A stretch of 64,000 bases of DNA from assembly GCA_021372295.1 (NCBI GenBank), contig JAJFUS010000024.1, positions 1-64,000 on the forward strand, written 5' to 3'. Each line of letters opens with the position of its first letter. Positions within the stretch are counted from its first letter, which is position 1. Positions 16,766-25,060 of the stretch are shown here, piece by piece. The notes under the pieces were generated by a model. That model had not been told where the DNA came from and did no database searches. It was given only the letters and a program-made list of their open reading frames with translations. The position numbers and the translations under genes are program-made. The DNA is from a bacterium. GTDB lineage: Bacteria; Armatimonadota; UBA5829.

Positions 16766-16949
16766 GTGCTTTTGGTGTGGGGCGGAGAACGACCGCCACC
16801 ACGACGTGTGCTGTGTGTGCAAGAGAAAACTGCGATGGACGACATTCTTTAAGGGCGTGCTGCAGCCTTCGGTCGGGTGCCTGCTCGGAGCAAAGCCGCA
16901 TCCCGACGATCCTAAATCAGCGCACGACGTAATCAGACTGGCGTCTTAG
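16758..16949 (+). CDS. small zinc-ribbon-like protein (63 aa)
   Basis: 63 aa from ATG 16758 with GGAGGAG at 16743-16749. CFWCGAENDRHHDVCCVCKRKL forms two CxxC knuckles spaced like a zinc ribbon; the C-terminal half (FFKGVLQPSVGCLLGAKPHP) is not recognisable. Lies between divergent yhaM and convergent yihY. Likely a metal-binding small protein of unknown role; partner of the overlapping 57-aa frame. Confidence 0.55.
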   Translation: MVRCFWCGAENDRHHDVCCVCKRKLRWTTFFKGVLQPSVGCLLGAKPHPDDPKSAHDVIRLAS

Positions 16950-16955
16950 TGGGTT

Positions 16956-17810
16956 TCAGCTTCGATTTGTAATATCGGGGTGGGCGTCGGCACGGATTGA
17001 CGCCAACTCCGCGCCGTAGATTACGATTATCGAAGAGTAGTATATCCATAGAAGCAGCAGAATGATGCCGCCCAGCGACCCATATATCTGGTTGTAATTC
17101 GCCACATTCGCGACATAGTAACTGAACGCGTATTTGGCGGCCTCCCAAAGTAGACCCGCAAGCAAACCGCCTGCAAAGGCCGATGCCCGCGGCACTTTTG
17201 TGTTGGGCAGTATCTCGTAAAAGAGCGTGAATGTGACGATAGTGATTGCCAACGGCACCAAATAGGTCAGCAAGTCCCAAAACCAGCCCATATCGAGCAC
17301 CCATGGAATAAGGTTATGGCTGCGGATGGCCGTGATTGCGGCGGTCATTGCAAACGAAAGCCCCAGCAGCACCACAAGTATGACCAGCACGGCAAACGAA
17401 ATCAGCCTTTTGGTAACATAACTGCGGCGTTCTTCGACGTTCCAGATATGGTTCATCGCCATTTCAAGCGTGACGATCATAGTGCTGCCCGACCACAGAA
17501 ACACAAGTATACCGAAGCCGGTCGCGGCGCCTCTGTCTTGAATCACTTGTTTGACGATATTGTCCACCCCGGGGCCGACAGAATTTGCTCCAAGCACACC
17601 GACGATCATCTGTTGGGCCTGATCAGTTGAACCGAGCACGAACCCAAACACAGCGATGGCCAGCAGCGCAAGTGGGATCAGCGAGAGGAATGCGAAGAAA
17701 CTGACGGCTGCGGCCATCAACGAGCCGTTGTCGTCGGAGTAGCGCGCCAGTATTTTTTTTGCACACGCATATACCTTTGCGACCGGTTCCGGCAGATGTC
17801 TTTGTCTCAA
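16956..17810 (-). CDS. YihY/BrkB family inner-membrane protein
   Basis: 284 aa with about six membrane helices. The family features are AAAVSFFAFLSLIPLALL near residue 33, GFGILVFLWSGSTMIVTLE, AGGLLAGLLWEAAKYAFSYYV and YNQIYGSLGGIILLLLWIYY. YihY proteins were once called RNase BN by mistake; their function is still uncertain, perhaps transport. Coupled by a 4-base overlap to the upstream secreted protein gene, so the two are one transcription unit. Confidence 0.88.
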   Translation of the reverse strand: MRQRHLPEPVAKVYACAKKILARYSDDNGSLMAAAVSFFAFLSLIPLALLAIAVFGFVLGSTDQAQQMIVGVLGANSVGPGVDNIVKQVIQDRGAATGFGILVFLWSGSTMIVTLEMAMNHIWNVEERRSYVTKRLISFAVLVILVVLLGLSFAMTAAITAIRSHNLIPWVLDMGWFWDLLTYLVPLAITIVTFTLFYEILPNTKVPRASAFAGGLLAGLLWEAAKYAFSYYVANVANYNQIYGSLGGIILLLLWIYYSSIIVIYGAELASIRADAHPDITNRS

Positions 17811-19138
17811 CTTCGAGCGCCCGTCGCTTTAACGACCGCAGTGCCATGGTCTTCGCGGTCGGGGTAATAAGCCTTGATCGTAAACTCGAGACCGGCTGTG
17901 GCGAGCGGCCCCTCAAGCGCTATTGGTCCCATTCTAAACTCACCATTATCACCCACCGCGACCATTTGCGATGCCACCTCTCCTGCCAGCTTGAGCAGGC
18001 CTGTCAGGCCGTTTGTGTAAGTTATTGTCACCAGAACCTTGGAATCCGGGTCGGCAGTGCCTCTTACAAGCAGCGCGCGAGTGATTTTTGCTCCGTCAGG
18101 AGGGTTCGTCAGGACTATCTTGCTATGGGCGACCTCCTGAGTCTGAGCAGCGACGGCCTCGACGACCGGCACAATCGCCAGTGCAGGTTTCGCTACTGCA
18201 GCAGTCTCAGTATTTGATGGGCTTTGAACGGGCGGGGCGGATTCCACGGTCACCAGCCTTGCCGCTTGAACGGCCGCCGAGCTGACGCCGTTGACCACAA
18301 GTTTGGCCGTAAGCGCCGCGCTACGAACTGCTTTGTCCCTGGGTATTTCAATTACCGCCCGATACGAGCCAGGTGAAACCTCGTCCATGCGGGTATCTTT
18401 AATAAGGTTATTTACCGTGAATGTCGCTTGACAGCCGACAGTGCCCGAAACATCCACCGTTAGCAGGTCGCCGGCCTTAAGCGGAGACGGCGCGGAATAT
18501 GTCACGGACTGGATTTTTGGCTTTTCGGGCGATGCAGGAACAGGTTTTGCGATAGTCTTTGCGATCTGCTTTGCGTCGGGTTTTGCCGGTGGCACAGTTT
18601 TTGGCTGCGCGGAAGAGTCATCCTTGTCAGGTCGCGCCGCAAAGATCGTCCATGCTTGGGCGCTTATGGGGTTCACGCGGCATTTTACGAGCATCCCCTT
18701 CTTGATATCGCTCGGTTGGCCTGCGCGGCCGTCGTAAAGCACCACCAGCGCTCCAGGGCTGAGAGTTACGCTGCGTCCGTCGGTGAGTGTCAGCTTGTTG
18801 TCATTCACCCCGACTGCGGTTCCAATCATGACTCCGAAGAACCCCTTGACCGACGATGCGAAGCCGTTCTGGTTCACGACAGCCACTATATGGTCGCCCT
18901 CTGCAAGATCGCGCAACTTGACGGCGCGAGATTCCTTGCCGATCTGACCACGCATCACTTTTACATCGCTGGTGACCGCAAAGCCTGAGGTGGAATTGCC
19001 GATTTGCAGGACAAACGAGATGGAGTCTGAGGCAACGGAAACAAGTGTGCCTTTAACGGTTTGCGCACAATTGGCGACAGAGCAGTTGATTGCGATTACC
19101 CACCATACTGCGAGCGCAAAACAGCGTCCGATTCTCAT
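17807..19138 (-). CDS. secreted protein with Ig-like domains, function unknown
   Basis: 443 aa. Signal peptide CFALAVWWVIAINCSVANC, then a small beta-barrel-like region (residues 30-165) with repeated short strands, an Ala/Pro/Lys-rich linker (about 170-205) and two predicted beta-sandwich modules (about 210-300, and 335-440 beginning IVLTNPPDGAKITRALLVRGTADPD, written here as two halves of a bacterial Ig-like motif). No catalytic motif seen. Probably an envelope or surface protein; expressed together with YihY. Confidence 0.6.
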   Translation of the reverse strand: MRIGRCFALAVWWVIAINCSVANCAQTVKGTLVSVASDSISFVLQIGNSTSGFAVTSDVKVMRGQIGKESRAVKLRDLAEGDHIVAVVNQNGFASSVKGFFGVMIGTAVGVNDNKLTLTDGRSVTLSPGALVVLYDGRAGQPSDIKKGMLVKCRVNPISAQAWTIFAARPDKDDSSAQPKTVPPAKPDAKQIAKTIAKPVPASPEKPKIQSVTYSAPSPLKAGDLLTVDVSGTVGCQATFTVNNLIKDTRMDEVSPGSYRAVIEIPRDKAVRSAALTAKLVVNGVSSAAVQAARLVTVESAPPVQSPSNTETAAVAKPALAIVPVVEAVAAQTQEVAHSKIVLTNPPDGAKITRALLVRGTADPDSKVLVTITYTNGLTGLLKLAGEVASQMVAVGDNGEFRMGPIALEGPLATAGLEFTIKAYYPDREDHGTAVVKATGARS

Positions 19139-19163
19139 TACTAAAGCACCTCCATGCAGCGGT

Positions 19164-19823
19164 TCATTCCACGGTAATTTGCGCGGTCATATAGCTCTTT
19201 GTGGAGCCTTCTTTGATGACATAATAACTCTGAACGCCCGACTGGAAAATATATGCGGAGTATTTTTGGCCGCAGTTGAGATACATACTCTCAAAATTGC
19301 CGTCCGGTGTTGGGATTCCATAGAGTGTGATAGTGCCTTCTTCGTCTTTTCCGGAAACGCGATACGTGTATTTTCCCGCTCTGGGAAAATCATTGTATGT
19401 AGCTGTTTTGCCCGGCTTGATAGACAGAGTTGCTATCACTTCATCCGAGGAGTCAAGTATCTCTAACTCGACGGTCTGTACATCTTCGTCATCTATGCTT
19501 ATGTTTGTATCGTCTGCATCATTGCGCCATTGAATTGTGTCGCCGAAATCTGCTGTCAGATTTTTGGGATTGAGCGTGCCATCGGGATAGCACGATATCA
19601 TATCGCTTGTTGTCGGCGAGCTTACTTGCTCCAAAGTGCCGCTCACTATTTTTACTTTGTTCGATTCATCATTCGTCCAAGCTATTTTGTCGCCACGCGA
19701 AACCGTTACATCGCTGACGGACGAAGTGCTGGTTGAATGGTTTCTATCTGAAGTGGAGCCGCCTCCTCCACATCCACTTAGCATAATCACAGGCACAGCA
19801 ATAAGAGCGAAAAGTCTCGGCAT
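19164..19823 (-). CDS. lipoprotein with nested cupredoxin-like domains (paralogue 1)
   Basis: 219 aa. Lipobox LSGC at Cys18 followed by a GGGG linker. The body reads as the first half of a cupredoxin-like domain (VSRGDKIAWTNDE), a complete second one (FGDTIQWRND through YNDFPRAGKYTYRV and GTITLYG), then the second half of the first (SMYLNCGQKYSAYIFQSG). Type-1 copper ligands are not conserved: the usual YYC...H...M end is SYYVIKEGSTKSYMT. Closely similar in layout to the lipoprotein at 24351. Role unknown; has its own promoter, divergent from lacI. Confidence 0.65.
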   Translation of the reverse strand: MPRLFALIAVPVIMLSGCGGGGSTSDRNHSTSTSSVSDVTVSRGDKIAWTNDESNKVKIVSGTLEQVSSPTTSDMISCYPDGTLNPKNLTADFGDTIQWRNDADDTNISIDDEDVQTVELEILDSSDEVIATLSIKPGKTATYNDFPRAGKYTYRVSGKDEEGTITLYGIPTPDGNFESMYLNCGQKYSAYIFQSGVQSYYVIKEGSTKSYMTAQITVE

Positions 19824-19857
19824 TTATAAGAGTCTCCGGTTGAGCAACAATTACTGT

Positions 19858-19886
19858 ATGTTACGCATTGCCGTAATTATTGTCAA
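19858..19886 (-). promoter_or_regulatory. promoter of the lipoprotein at 19164
   Basis: Minus-strand TTGACA (19886-19881) and TAACAT (19863-19858) with a 17-base spacer. Start predicted near 19851, with a leader of about 28 bases carrying CGGAGAC before ATG 19823. Confidence 0.75.
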
Positions 19887-19910
19887 GCAACCACATACAG
19901 AGGTTGAACG

Positions 19911-19957
19911 TTGACAAACAAATAGCCGGATTGTATACTGCACTGTAAGCGCTTTCA
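19911..19957 (+). promoter_or_regulatory. lacI promoter with overlapping LacI-type operator
   Basis: TTGACA (19911-19916), a 17-base spacer and TATACT (19934-19939). The predicted start (about 19946) falls inside TGTAAGCGCTTTCA (19944-19957), a dyad centred on AAGCGCTT that matches the LacI/GalR-family operator pattern (cre-like). The regulator very probably represses its own operon by binding here. Confidence 0.8.
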
Positions 19958-19970
19958 CTTGGAATATAGT

Positions 19971-21017
19971 TTGAATGATAATATTACAATTCAAGATGTC
20001 GCACGAGATACCAATCTCAGCACCGCAACAATCTCACGTGCGCTGAACCAGCCGGAACTGGTCAAGCAGAAAACCTTATCTATTGTTCGTGAAAGCATTG
20101 CAAGGCTTGGTTATAAGCCCAATGTCGGTGCCCAGCTTCTTGCGCGCGGCAAATCGAGCAAGACCATCTGCTTTCTTCTCTCCAACAGGCAGTTTTTCCA
20201 TACTATTCACGCTAATGTGTTGCAAGGTGCGGCAAATCAGGCAGAGGTGGACAAGGCCAGTGTGCTTTATACAACCTGCAATTATTTGCCGGATGATATG
20301 CCCTCGACAATCGGGGTGCCGCACATCCTGGCAACGCGAGGCCTTATAGATGGAGTCATAATAGCCGGAACAAACTATCCGAACATTATCCCTGTTCTCG
20401 ACGAAATTGGCCTGCCGTACGTAATCTTCGGCACGAATTTCATTGATGGCGATGTCTTGTTTCCGGCATCGGTAAACGTTGATGACATGGGTGGGGGATA
20501 CCAGGCCACTCGCCACCTCATTGAACTTGGTCACGTCAACATCAAGTTCGTGGGAGATATGTCTTTTCCGTGGTACAAACGCAGGTATTATGGCTATGTA
20601 AAAGCAGTCACTGAAGCAGGGCTTTTTTGTGAAGCGCCGATCGGGAGTGCATCCGATGGCGAATTTCAAATGGGCTTTGATGCGGTGAATGAACTTTGTG
20701 CTAATAACGCGGGCTTTTCGGCGATATTTGGCGCGGGCGACGAAGTGGCTATGGGGGCAATAAGAGCTTTACAGGCTAACGGACGCAGCGTGCCCAGTGA
20801 GGTAAGCGTGGTTGGATTCAATGATGAGGAATCGATCCGATTTTCCAGCCCTCAACTCACAACTGTTGCTCTGCCGAAGGAAGAAGTTGGTTCGGAATGC
20901 GTAAGGATGCTTCGACTTCTTATTGAAAACCCCGGCTTAGCCATCGAACCTTTAGTTTTGCCCACGCAACTAGTAGTTCGCGAATCCACATGCAAGGAGC
21001 ATAGTATTGAATTATGA
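19971..21017 (+). CDS. LacI-family transcriptional regulator of the uronate operon
   Basis: 348 aa from TTG 19971; an alternative in-frame TTG is at 19959, and no ATG exists nearby. The N-terminal helix-turn-helix TIQDVARDTNLSTATISRAL is canonical, followed by a periplasmic-binding-protein-like effector domain (VDDMGGGYQATRHLIELGH, VPSEVSVVGFNDEESIRFS). The operon genes suggest a hexuronate or derivative as inducer. Operator overlaps its own start site. Its stop overlaps the SDR gene as ATGA. Confidence 0.9.
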   Translation: MNDNITIQDVARDTNLSTATISRALNQPELVKQKTLSIVRESIARLGYKPNVGAQLLARGKSSKTICFLLSNRQFFHTIHANVLQGAANQAEVDKASVLYTTCNYLPDDMPSTIGVPHILATRGLIDGVIIAGTNYPNIIPVLDEIGLPYVIFGTNFIDGDVLFPASVNVDDMGGGYQATRHLIELGHVNIKFVGDMSFPWYKRRYYGYVKAVTEAGLFCEAPIGSASDGEFQMGFDAVNELCANNAGFSAIFGAGDEVAMGAIRALQANGRSVPSEVSVVGFNDEESIRFSSPQLTTVALPKEEVGSECVRMLRLLIENPGLAIEPLVLPTQLVVRESTCKEHSIEL

Positions 21018-21862
21018 GTTCATTTGAGTTAAAAGGTAAGACAGCCGTCGTGACCGGCGGCGGAGGCGTGTTGTGTCGATCTATGGCGCGCGAGCTTGCA
21101 ATGCGAGGCGTAAATATAGCAGTTCTGGACTTATCAGAAGAGGCGGCCAAATCAGCCGCCAATGACATCGTGCAGGCAGGCGGCAAAGCAATAGGACTAC
21201 CATGTAACGTGTTGGAGAAGGCGGGGCTGGAGTCTGCTAAAGAGAAAGTCCTGGCCGAATTCGACGGAATCGACATTCTCCTAAACGGCGCGGGTGGCAA
21301 CAACCCAAGAGCGACGACATCCAAAGAGACTTGTATCCTGGAAGACCTGACAAACGCCACCGAGGACTTCAAGTCGTTTTTCGATCTAGACCCGGACGCC
21401 ATAGAGTTTGTTTTCAGCCTCAATTTTATAGGCACACTGCTTCCGAGCCAGGTTTTTGGTCGACAAATGATAGAGCAGGGCGGTGGAGTGATTTTGAATA
21501 TATCCTCGATGAACGCATTCAAACCGCTCACGAAAATCCCAGCCTACTCGGCAGCCAAAGCAGCGATATCGAACTTCACACAGTGGCTTGCGACTCATTT
21601 CGCGCCGTCGAATGTGCGTGTAAACGCCATAGCGCCGGGGTTCTTTTTGACCAATCAGAACAGGTTTCTTATGATAGACGAAAAGACAGGCGATCTTACC
21701 GCGCGAGGCAGGACTATCCTTGCTCACACGCCCATGGGGCGGTTTGGTGATCCTGAAGACCTCAATGGGACGCTTGTCTGGCTGGTTTCGGACGCATCAG
21801 CGTTTGTTACAGGAATTGTTGTGCCCATCGACGGCGGTTTCTCTGCATTCAGCGGAGTATAA
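21014..21862 (+). CDS. SDR oxidoreductase, probable D-mannonate/fructuronate oxidoreductase
   Basis: 282 aa short-chain dehydrogenase. NAD(P)-binding TGGGGVLCRSMAREL, NGAGG, catalytic serine in ILNISSMNAF and the YSAAK dyad. The TGGGGVLC start and the long insert after the NAG-type motif (PRATTSKETCILEDL) resemble the YjmF-type D-mannonate oxidoreductases that reduce fructuronate. Followed by a Zn alcohol dehydrogenase and a glucuronate isomerase-like gene, which supports uronate catabolism. Cofactor preference not determined. Confidence 0.82.
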   Translation: MSSFELKGKTAVVTGGGGVLCRSMARELAMRGVNIAVLDLSEEAAKSAANDIVQAGGKAIGLPCNVLEKAGLESAKEKVLAEFDGIDILLNGAGGNNPRATTSKETCILEDLTNATEDFKSFFDLDPDAIEFVFSLNFIGTLLPSQVFGRQMIEQGGGVILNISSMNAFKPLTKIPAYSAAKAAISNFTQWLATHFAPSNVRVNAIAPGFFLTNQNRFLMIDEKTGDLTARGRTILAHTPMGRFGDPEDLNGTLVWLVSDASAFVTGIVVPIDGGFSAFSGV

Positions 21863-21873
21863 GGAGACAGTAG

Positions 21874-23001
21874 ATGCTTATTACAAATCAAACCATACCC
21901 AAGACGATTAAAGCTGTCGTTTTGGAAGGCCCGCGCAAGCTCACATACCGCGAGATTCCGATGTGGCCCATTGAATCATATAACGATCCAGACATGATCC
22001 TTTTGAAAGTCGCTGCATGCGGCGTGTGCGGGTCGGATTTCAGATACTACGCAGGCGAGAACCCCTGGGCGCAGCATACGCTCGGTCGACACGTTGATAA
22101 CCCGCCGAACATCGTGCTCGGTCATGAGTTTACTGGGGAAGTGGTCGGAGTAATGAGTGAGAAGAACGCGCATCTTATGGGCAAGCGTGTTGCGCCGATC
22201 TGCTCTAAAACATGCGGCGTTTGCAGTGAATGCGCGTCCGGCAGGACACAGCTTTGCCCCAATACCGTTCATCTCGGACATGGCCAGGGGTGGGGCAAGC
22301 AGGACTTCTTTCCTGGGGCCTACGCGGAGTATGTGCCAGTGTGGGCGTCGGGCACGTTCGTCATACCGGACAAGTTGAGCTATGAAGAGACTGCGATGAT
22401 GGACATTCTCGCGGTGTGCGTCCATGTGGCGCATCAGGGCGAGATTCAGCCCGGCAGGCCAGTCCTGATGATGGGCGCGGGGCCGGCAGGTAACGGAATC
22501 GCTCAGGCGGCAAAATATCTGGGCGCGAGCAAAGTCGTGATTACGGATATTTCCGACATTGCGCTCGATATCGCTCGCAAGCAGGGCATTGACGAAGTCG
22601 TCGATGTTAGAGGCAAGACTGACGAACAGCTATCGAATGAACTGAGGTCACATGCGCCGGAGGGTTATGCCAGCGTGTTCGACAGCATCGGCACAAAAGA
22701 GAGCTTCGACATTGGTCTGGGGCTTCTCGGTAAGAGGGGCACACTTGTGAATATGGCTGTGCACGACCAGGAGATGCCGGTCAACTTCCTGAGGCTCGGC
22801 AGCGAGCGCAAGGTCACAACAAGCTGCAATTTCGCTACGGGCGATTACCCACTGGCATTGAGTTGGCTTGAAACAGGCCGATTATCCGTGAAGGGTTGGT
22901 TGAATACTATTAAACTCGAAGACCTACCACGGGTATTCGCTGAGGTCGATTCCAGTACAAGCGGCAAACAGGCGTTTAAGATGCTTGTTTCGTTCAAATA
23001 A
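21874..23001 (+). CDS. zinc-dependent medium-chain alcohol/polyol dehydrogenase
   Basis: 375 aa. Catalytic zinc region CGVCGSD and GHEFTGEVVG, structural zinc cysteines in CGVCSECASGRTQLC, and a Rossmann half with LMMGAGPAGNGIAQAAKYLGA. It probably oxidises a sugar acid or polyol in the same pathway as its neighbours; threonine- or sorbitol-dehydrogenase annotations would be over-precise. Twelve bases after the SDR stop, with AAGGAGA before the ATG. Confidence 0.85.
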   Translation: MLITNQTIPKTIKAVVLEGPRKLTYREIPMWPIESYNDPDMILLKVAACGVCGSDFRYYAGENPWAQHTLGRHVDNPPNIVLGHEFTGEVVGVMSEKNAHLMGKRVAPICSKTCGVCSECASGRTQLCPNTVHLGHGQGWGKQDFFPGAYAEYVPVWASGTFVIPDKLSYEETAMMDILAVCVHVAHQGEIQPGRPVLMMGAGPAGNGIAQAAKYLGASKVVITDISDIALDIARKQGIDEVVDVRGKTDEQLSNELRSHAPEGYASVFDSIGTKESFDIGLGLLGKRGTLVNMAVHDQEMPVNFLRLGSERKVTTSCNFATGDYPLALSWLETGRLSVKGWLNTIKLEDLPRVFAEVDSSTSGKQAFKMLVSFK

Positions 23002-23019
23002 GGTTCGGATGGGAGAATA

Positions 23020-24249
23020 ATGACACAGAGCAAAGCTCAAATCGCACAGATGGTGGACAGCGTCATCGCGAAAACCAAAATAATAGACATCCATACGCAT
23101 CTCTACGCGCCGGATTTCGGCCCACTGCTCCTTTGGGGCATGGACGATCTGCTTACGTTCCACTATCTTGTCGCGGAGACAATGAGATGGCTGGATATGC
23201 CCTATGACGATTTTTGGAAATTGTCTAAGCGCGAGCAGGCGGATATTGTCTGGAAGACTCTGTTTGTCGACCATTCTCCCATCAGTGAGGCAGCCAGAGG
23301 CGTTCTTACTATGCTGAACGCTTTGGGGCTGGACGTGTCATCGCGTAACCTGGATGACTATCGGGCGGCGCTTGCCGAAAAGTCCATAAACGAGTATATA
23401 GATGAAGTTTTTAGTCTGGTCAACATTGAGCATGTGATTATGACTAACGACCCATTCGACGATCTCGAACGCCCGATTTGGCTGGATGGCAAGGTGCGCG
23501 ACCAGAGATTCAAGGCTGCCCTGCGGATCGACTATCTGCTCAATTCCTGGGATCAAGCTTGGCCAAAGCTAGCGGAGTGGGGCTACGGCGTCGGCAAAAT
23601 TCTTGACGACTCGACATGTGCGGAGGTTAGGCGGTTCCTGACGGACTGGATAGAGAAAATGGATGCGGTGTATATGGCAGCTTCATTGCCGCCGTCGTTC
23701 AGGTTTCCAGAAGACTCAGATAGAGGGGCGTTGATCAGAGAGTGCATTTTGCCTGTTGCGGAAAACAAAAATATTCCATTTGCGCTGATGATAGGCGCAA
23801 AGAGGCTTGTTAACCCCGGTCTACAACTGGCGGCAGATTCGGTCGGTAAAGGTGATGTCGAGACAGTTGAATATCTTTGCCGACATTATCCGCAGGTGAA
23901 GTTCTTGGTGACGATGCTTTCACGGGAAAACCAGCATGAGTTGTGCGTGGCGGCGCGAAAGTTCAGAAACCTGACAATCTTTGGGTGCTGGTGGTTCCTC
24001 AACACTCCGAGCATTATCGACGAGATGACGCGCATGCGCTTCGAACTTCTCGGCACGAGCTTCATTCCGCAGCACTCAGACGCGCGCGTACTGGAGCATG
24101 TAGTTTATAAGTGGATACACTCCAAGGCGATTATTGGGCAGGTCTTAACCGATAAGTACTATGATCTCGCCGCAACCGGATGGGTTTTGACAGAAGAAGA
24201 AATTGCAGACGATGTCAAATGTTTGTTGGGATGCGGTTGGAATTATTGA
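23020..24249 (+). CDS. glucuronate isomerase-like (UxaC family) amidohydrolase-fold protein
   Basis: 409 aa. Metal-binding IIDIHTHLYAPDFG near the N-terminus, ALRIDYLL, RENQHELCVAARKFRN and the C-terminal GCWWFLNTPSIIDEMTRMR that marks the UxaC family. It is shorter than typical E. coli UxaC (about 470 aa) and diverges in the middle, so it may isomerise a different uronate or related acid. Last gene of the LacI-controlled operon. No KDG kinase or aldolase is in the window. Confidence 0.72.
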   Translation: MTQSKAQIAQMVDSVIAKTKIIDIHTHLYAPDFGPLLLWGMDDLLTFHYLVAETMRWLDMPYDDFWKLSKREQADIVWKTLFVDHSPISEAARGVLTMLNALGLDVSSRNLDDYRAALAEKSINEYIDEVFSLVNIEHVIMTNDPFDDLERPIWLDGKVRDQRFKAALRIDYLLNSWDQAWPKLAEWGYGVGKILDDSTCAEVRRFLTDWIEKMDAVYMAASLPPSFRFPEDSDRGALIRECILPVAENKNIPFALMIGAKRLVNPGLQLAADSVGKGDVETVEYLCRHYPQVKFLVTMLSRENQHELCVAARKFRNLTIFGCWWFLNTPSIIDEMTRMRFELLGTSFIPQHSDARVLEHVVYKWIHSKAIIGQVLTDKYYDLAATGWVLTEEEIADDVKCLLGCGWNY

Positions 24250-24350
24250 GATTTGTAACCTGTTTTGAACCAGTCAGCATACCAAGCGATATAAGAGTAA
24301 TCGCAGCGCTTTAGTCCGATTGCCCTGCTCCATTCAAGCATCCATGCGAC

Positions 24351-25001
24351 CTATTGTATGGTCAAGCTGCCCGTAATAAAGCTCTTGTTGGGGTCGTCCA
24401 AGTCCAGGACATAGTATGGCACCGTTCCTGAACCGGTAAATGTCCTGGAGAACGTGCCGCCGTTTGGGAGTGTCGGGGTTTGAAAGACGCCATCCGGGTT
24501 GGGAACACCGTACAGAATAATCGTGCCTGAGAAAAACACATTGCCATGCTGCTGAGTCGTATATAGCCCGGCTGCGGGGAAGTCTGAATAGCCGATGACC
24601 TCGCCGTTAGTAAACTCCAGTGTTTCGACAACCACTCCCGCGTCGTTCAGGATGTCCATTGTGAAATCAAAGCCGGTGTCGTTGCGCCATTGTACTGTGT
24701 CGCCGAAGTTTGCCTCGACCTCACTGGGCGAAAATGTGTTGTCGGCCTGTATGGCTATCTCTGAGAGCACTTCGGGGTTCGATACTTTTTCCAGGGTTCC
24801 GCTTGCGACGACATGACTTTGGGTATCTGAGTTGATCCACTGCACGCCATCGCCGGACTTTATCGTGATGGTTTTTGGATAGAATCTCTGTGACTGGATC
24901 CTTATCACATAAGCGCTGGAGCTGCCCGAACCGCCGCCTCCGCAGCCGTGAATGCTCAGAGCGACCATTATAATGAGAGCCAGAAGCGTTAATCTTGCCA
25001 T
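24351..25001 (-). CDS. lipoprotein with nested cupredoxin-like domains (paralogue 2)
   Basis: 216 aa, paralogous to the protein at 19164. Lipobox IHGC at Cys20, Gly/Ser linker, first half-domain (RFYPKTITIKSGDGVQWINS with a retained SHVV histidine), complete inserted domain (ANFGDTVQWRNDTG to YSDFPAAGLYTTQQHG), then the closing half (NGGTFSRTFTGSGTVPYYV). The usual Cys, His and Met copper ligands at the end are replaced (YYVLDLDDPNKSFITG). TTGGAGGC precedes ATG. Lies 59 bases after the RseB-like gene, so it may belong to the sigma-factor operon. Confidence 0.65.
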   Translation of the reverse strand: MARLTLLALIIMVALSIHGCGGGGSGSSSAYVIRIQSQRFYPKTITIKSGDGVQWINSDTQSHVVASGTLEKVSNPEVLSEIAIQADNTFSPSEVEANFGDTVQWRNDTGFDFTMDILNDAGVVVETLEFTNGEVIGYSDFPAAGLYTTQQHGNVFFSGTIILYGVPNPDGVFQTPTLPNGGTFSRTFTGSGTVPYYVLDLDDPNKSFITGSLTIQ

Positions 25002-25060
25002 GCGAGTGCCTCCAAGTTAAATATGCTTGGAGAAAATACCCGGAAGGCACTGGTGTTGAA

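Noticed and set aside
19164..25001. Copper-carrier function for the cupredoxin-like lipoproteins
   Set aside because: The Cys-His-Met ligand set is absent in both, so type-1 copper binding is unlikely.
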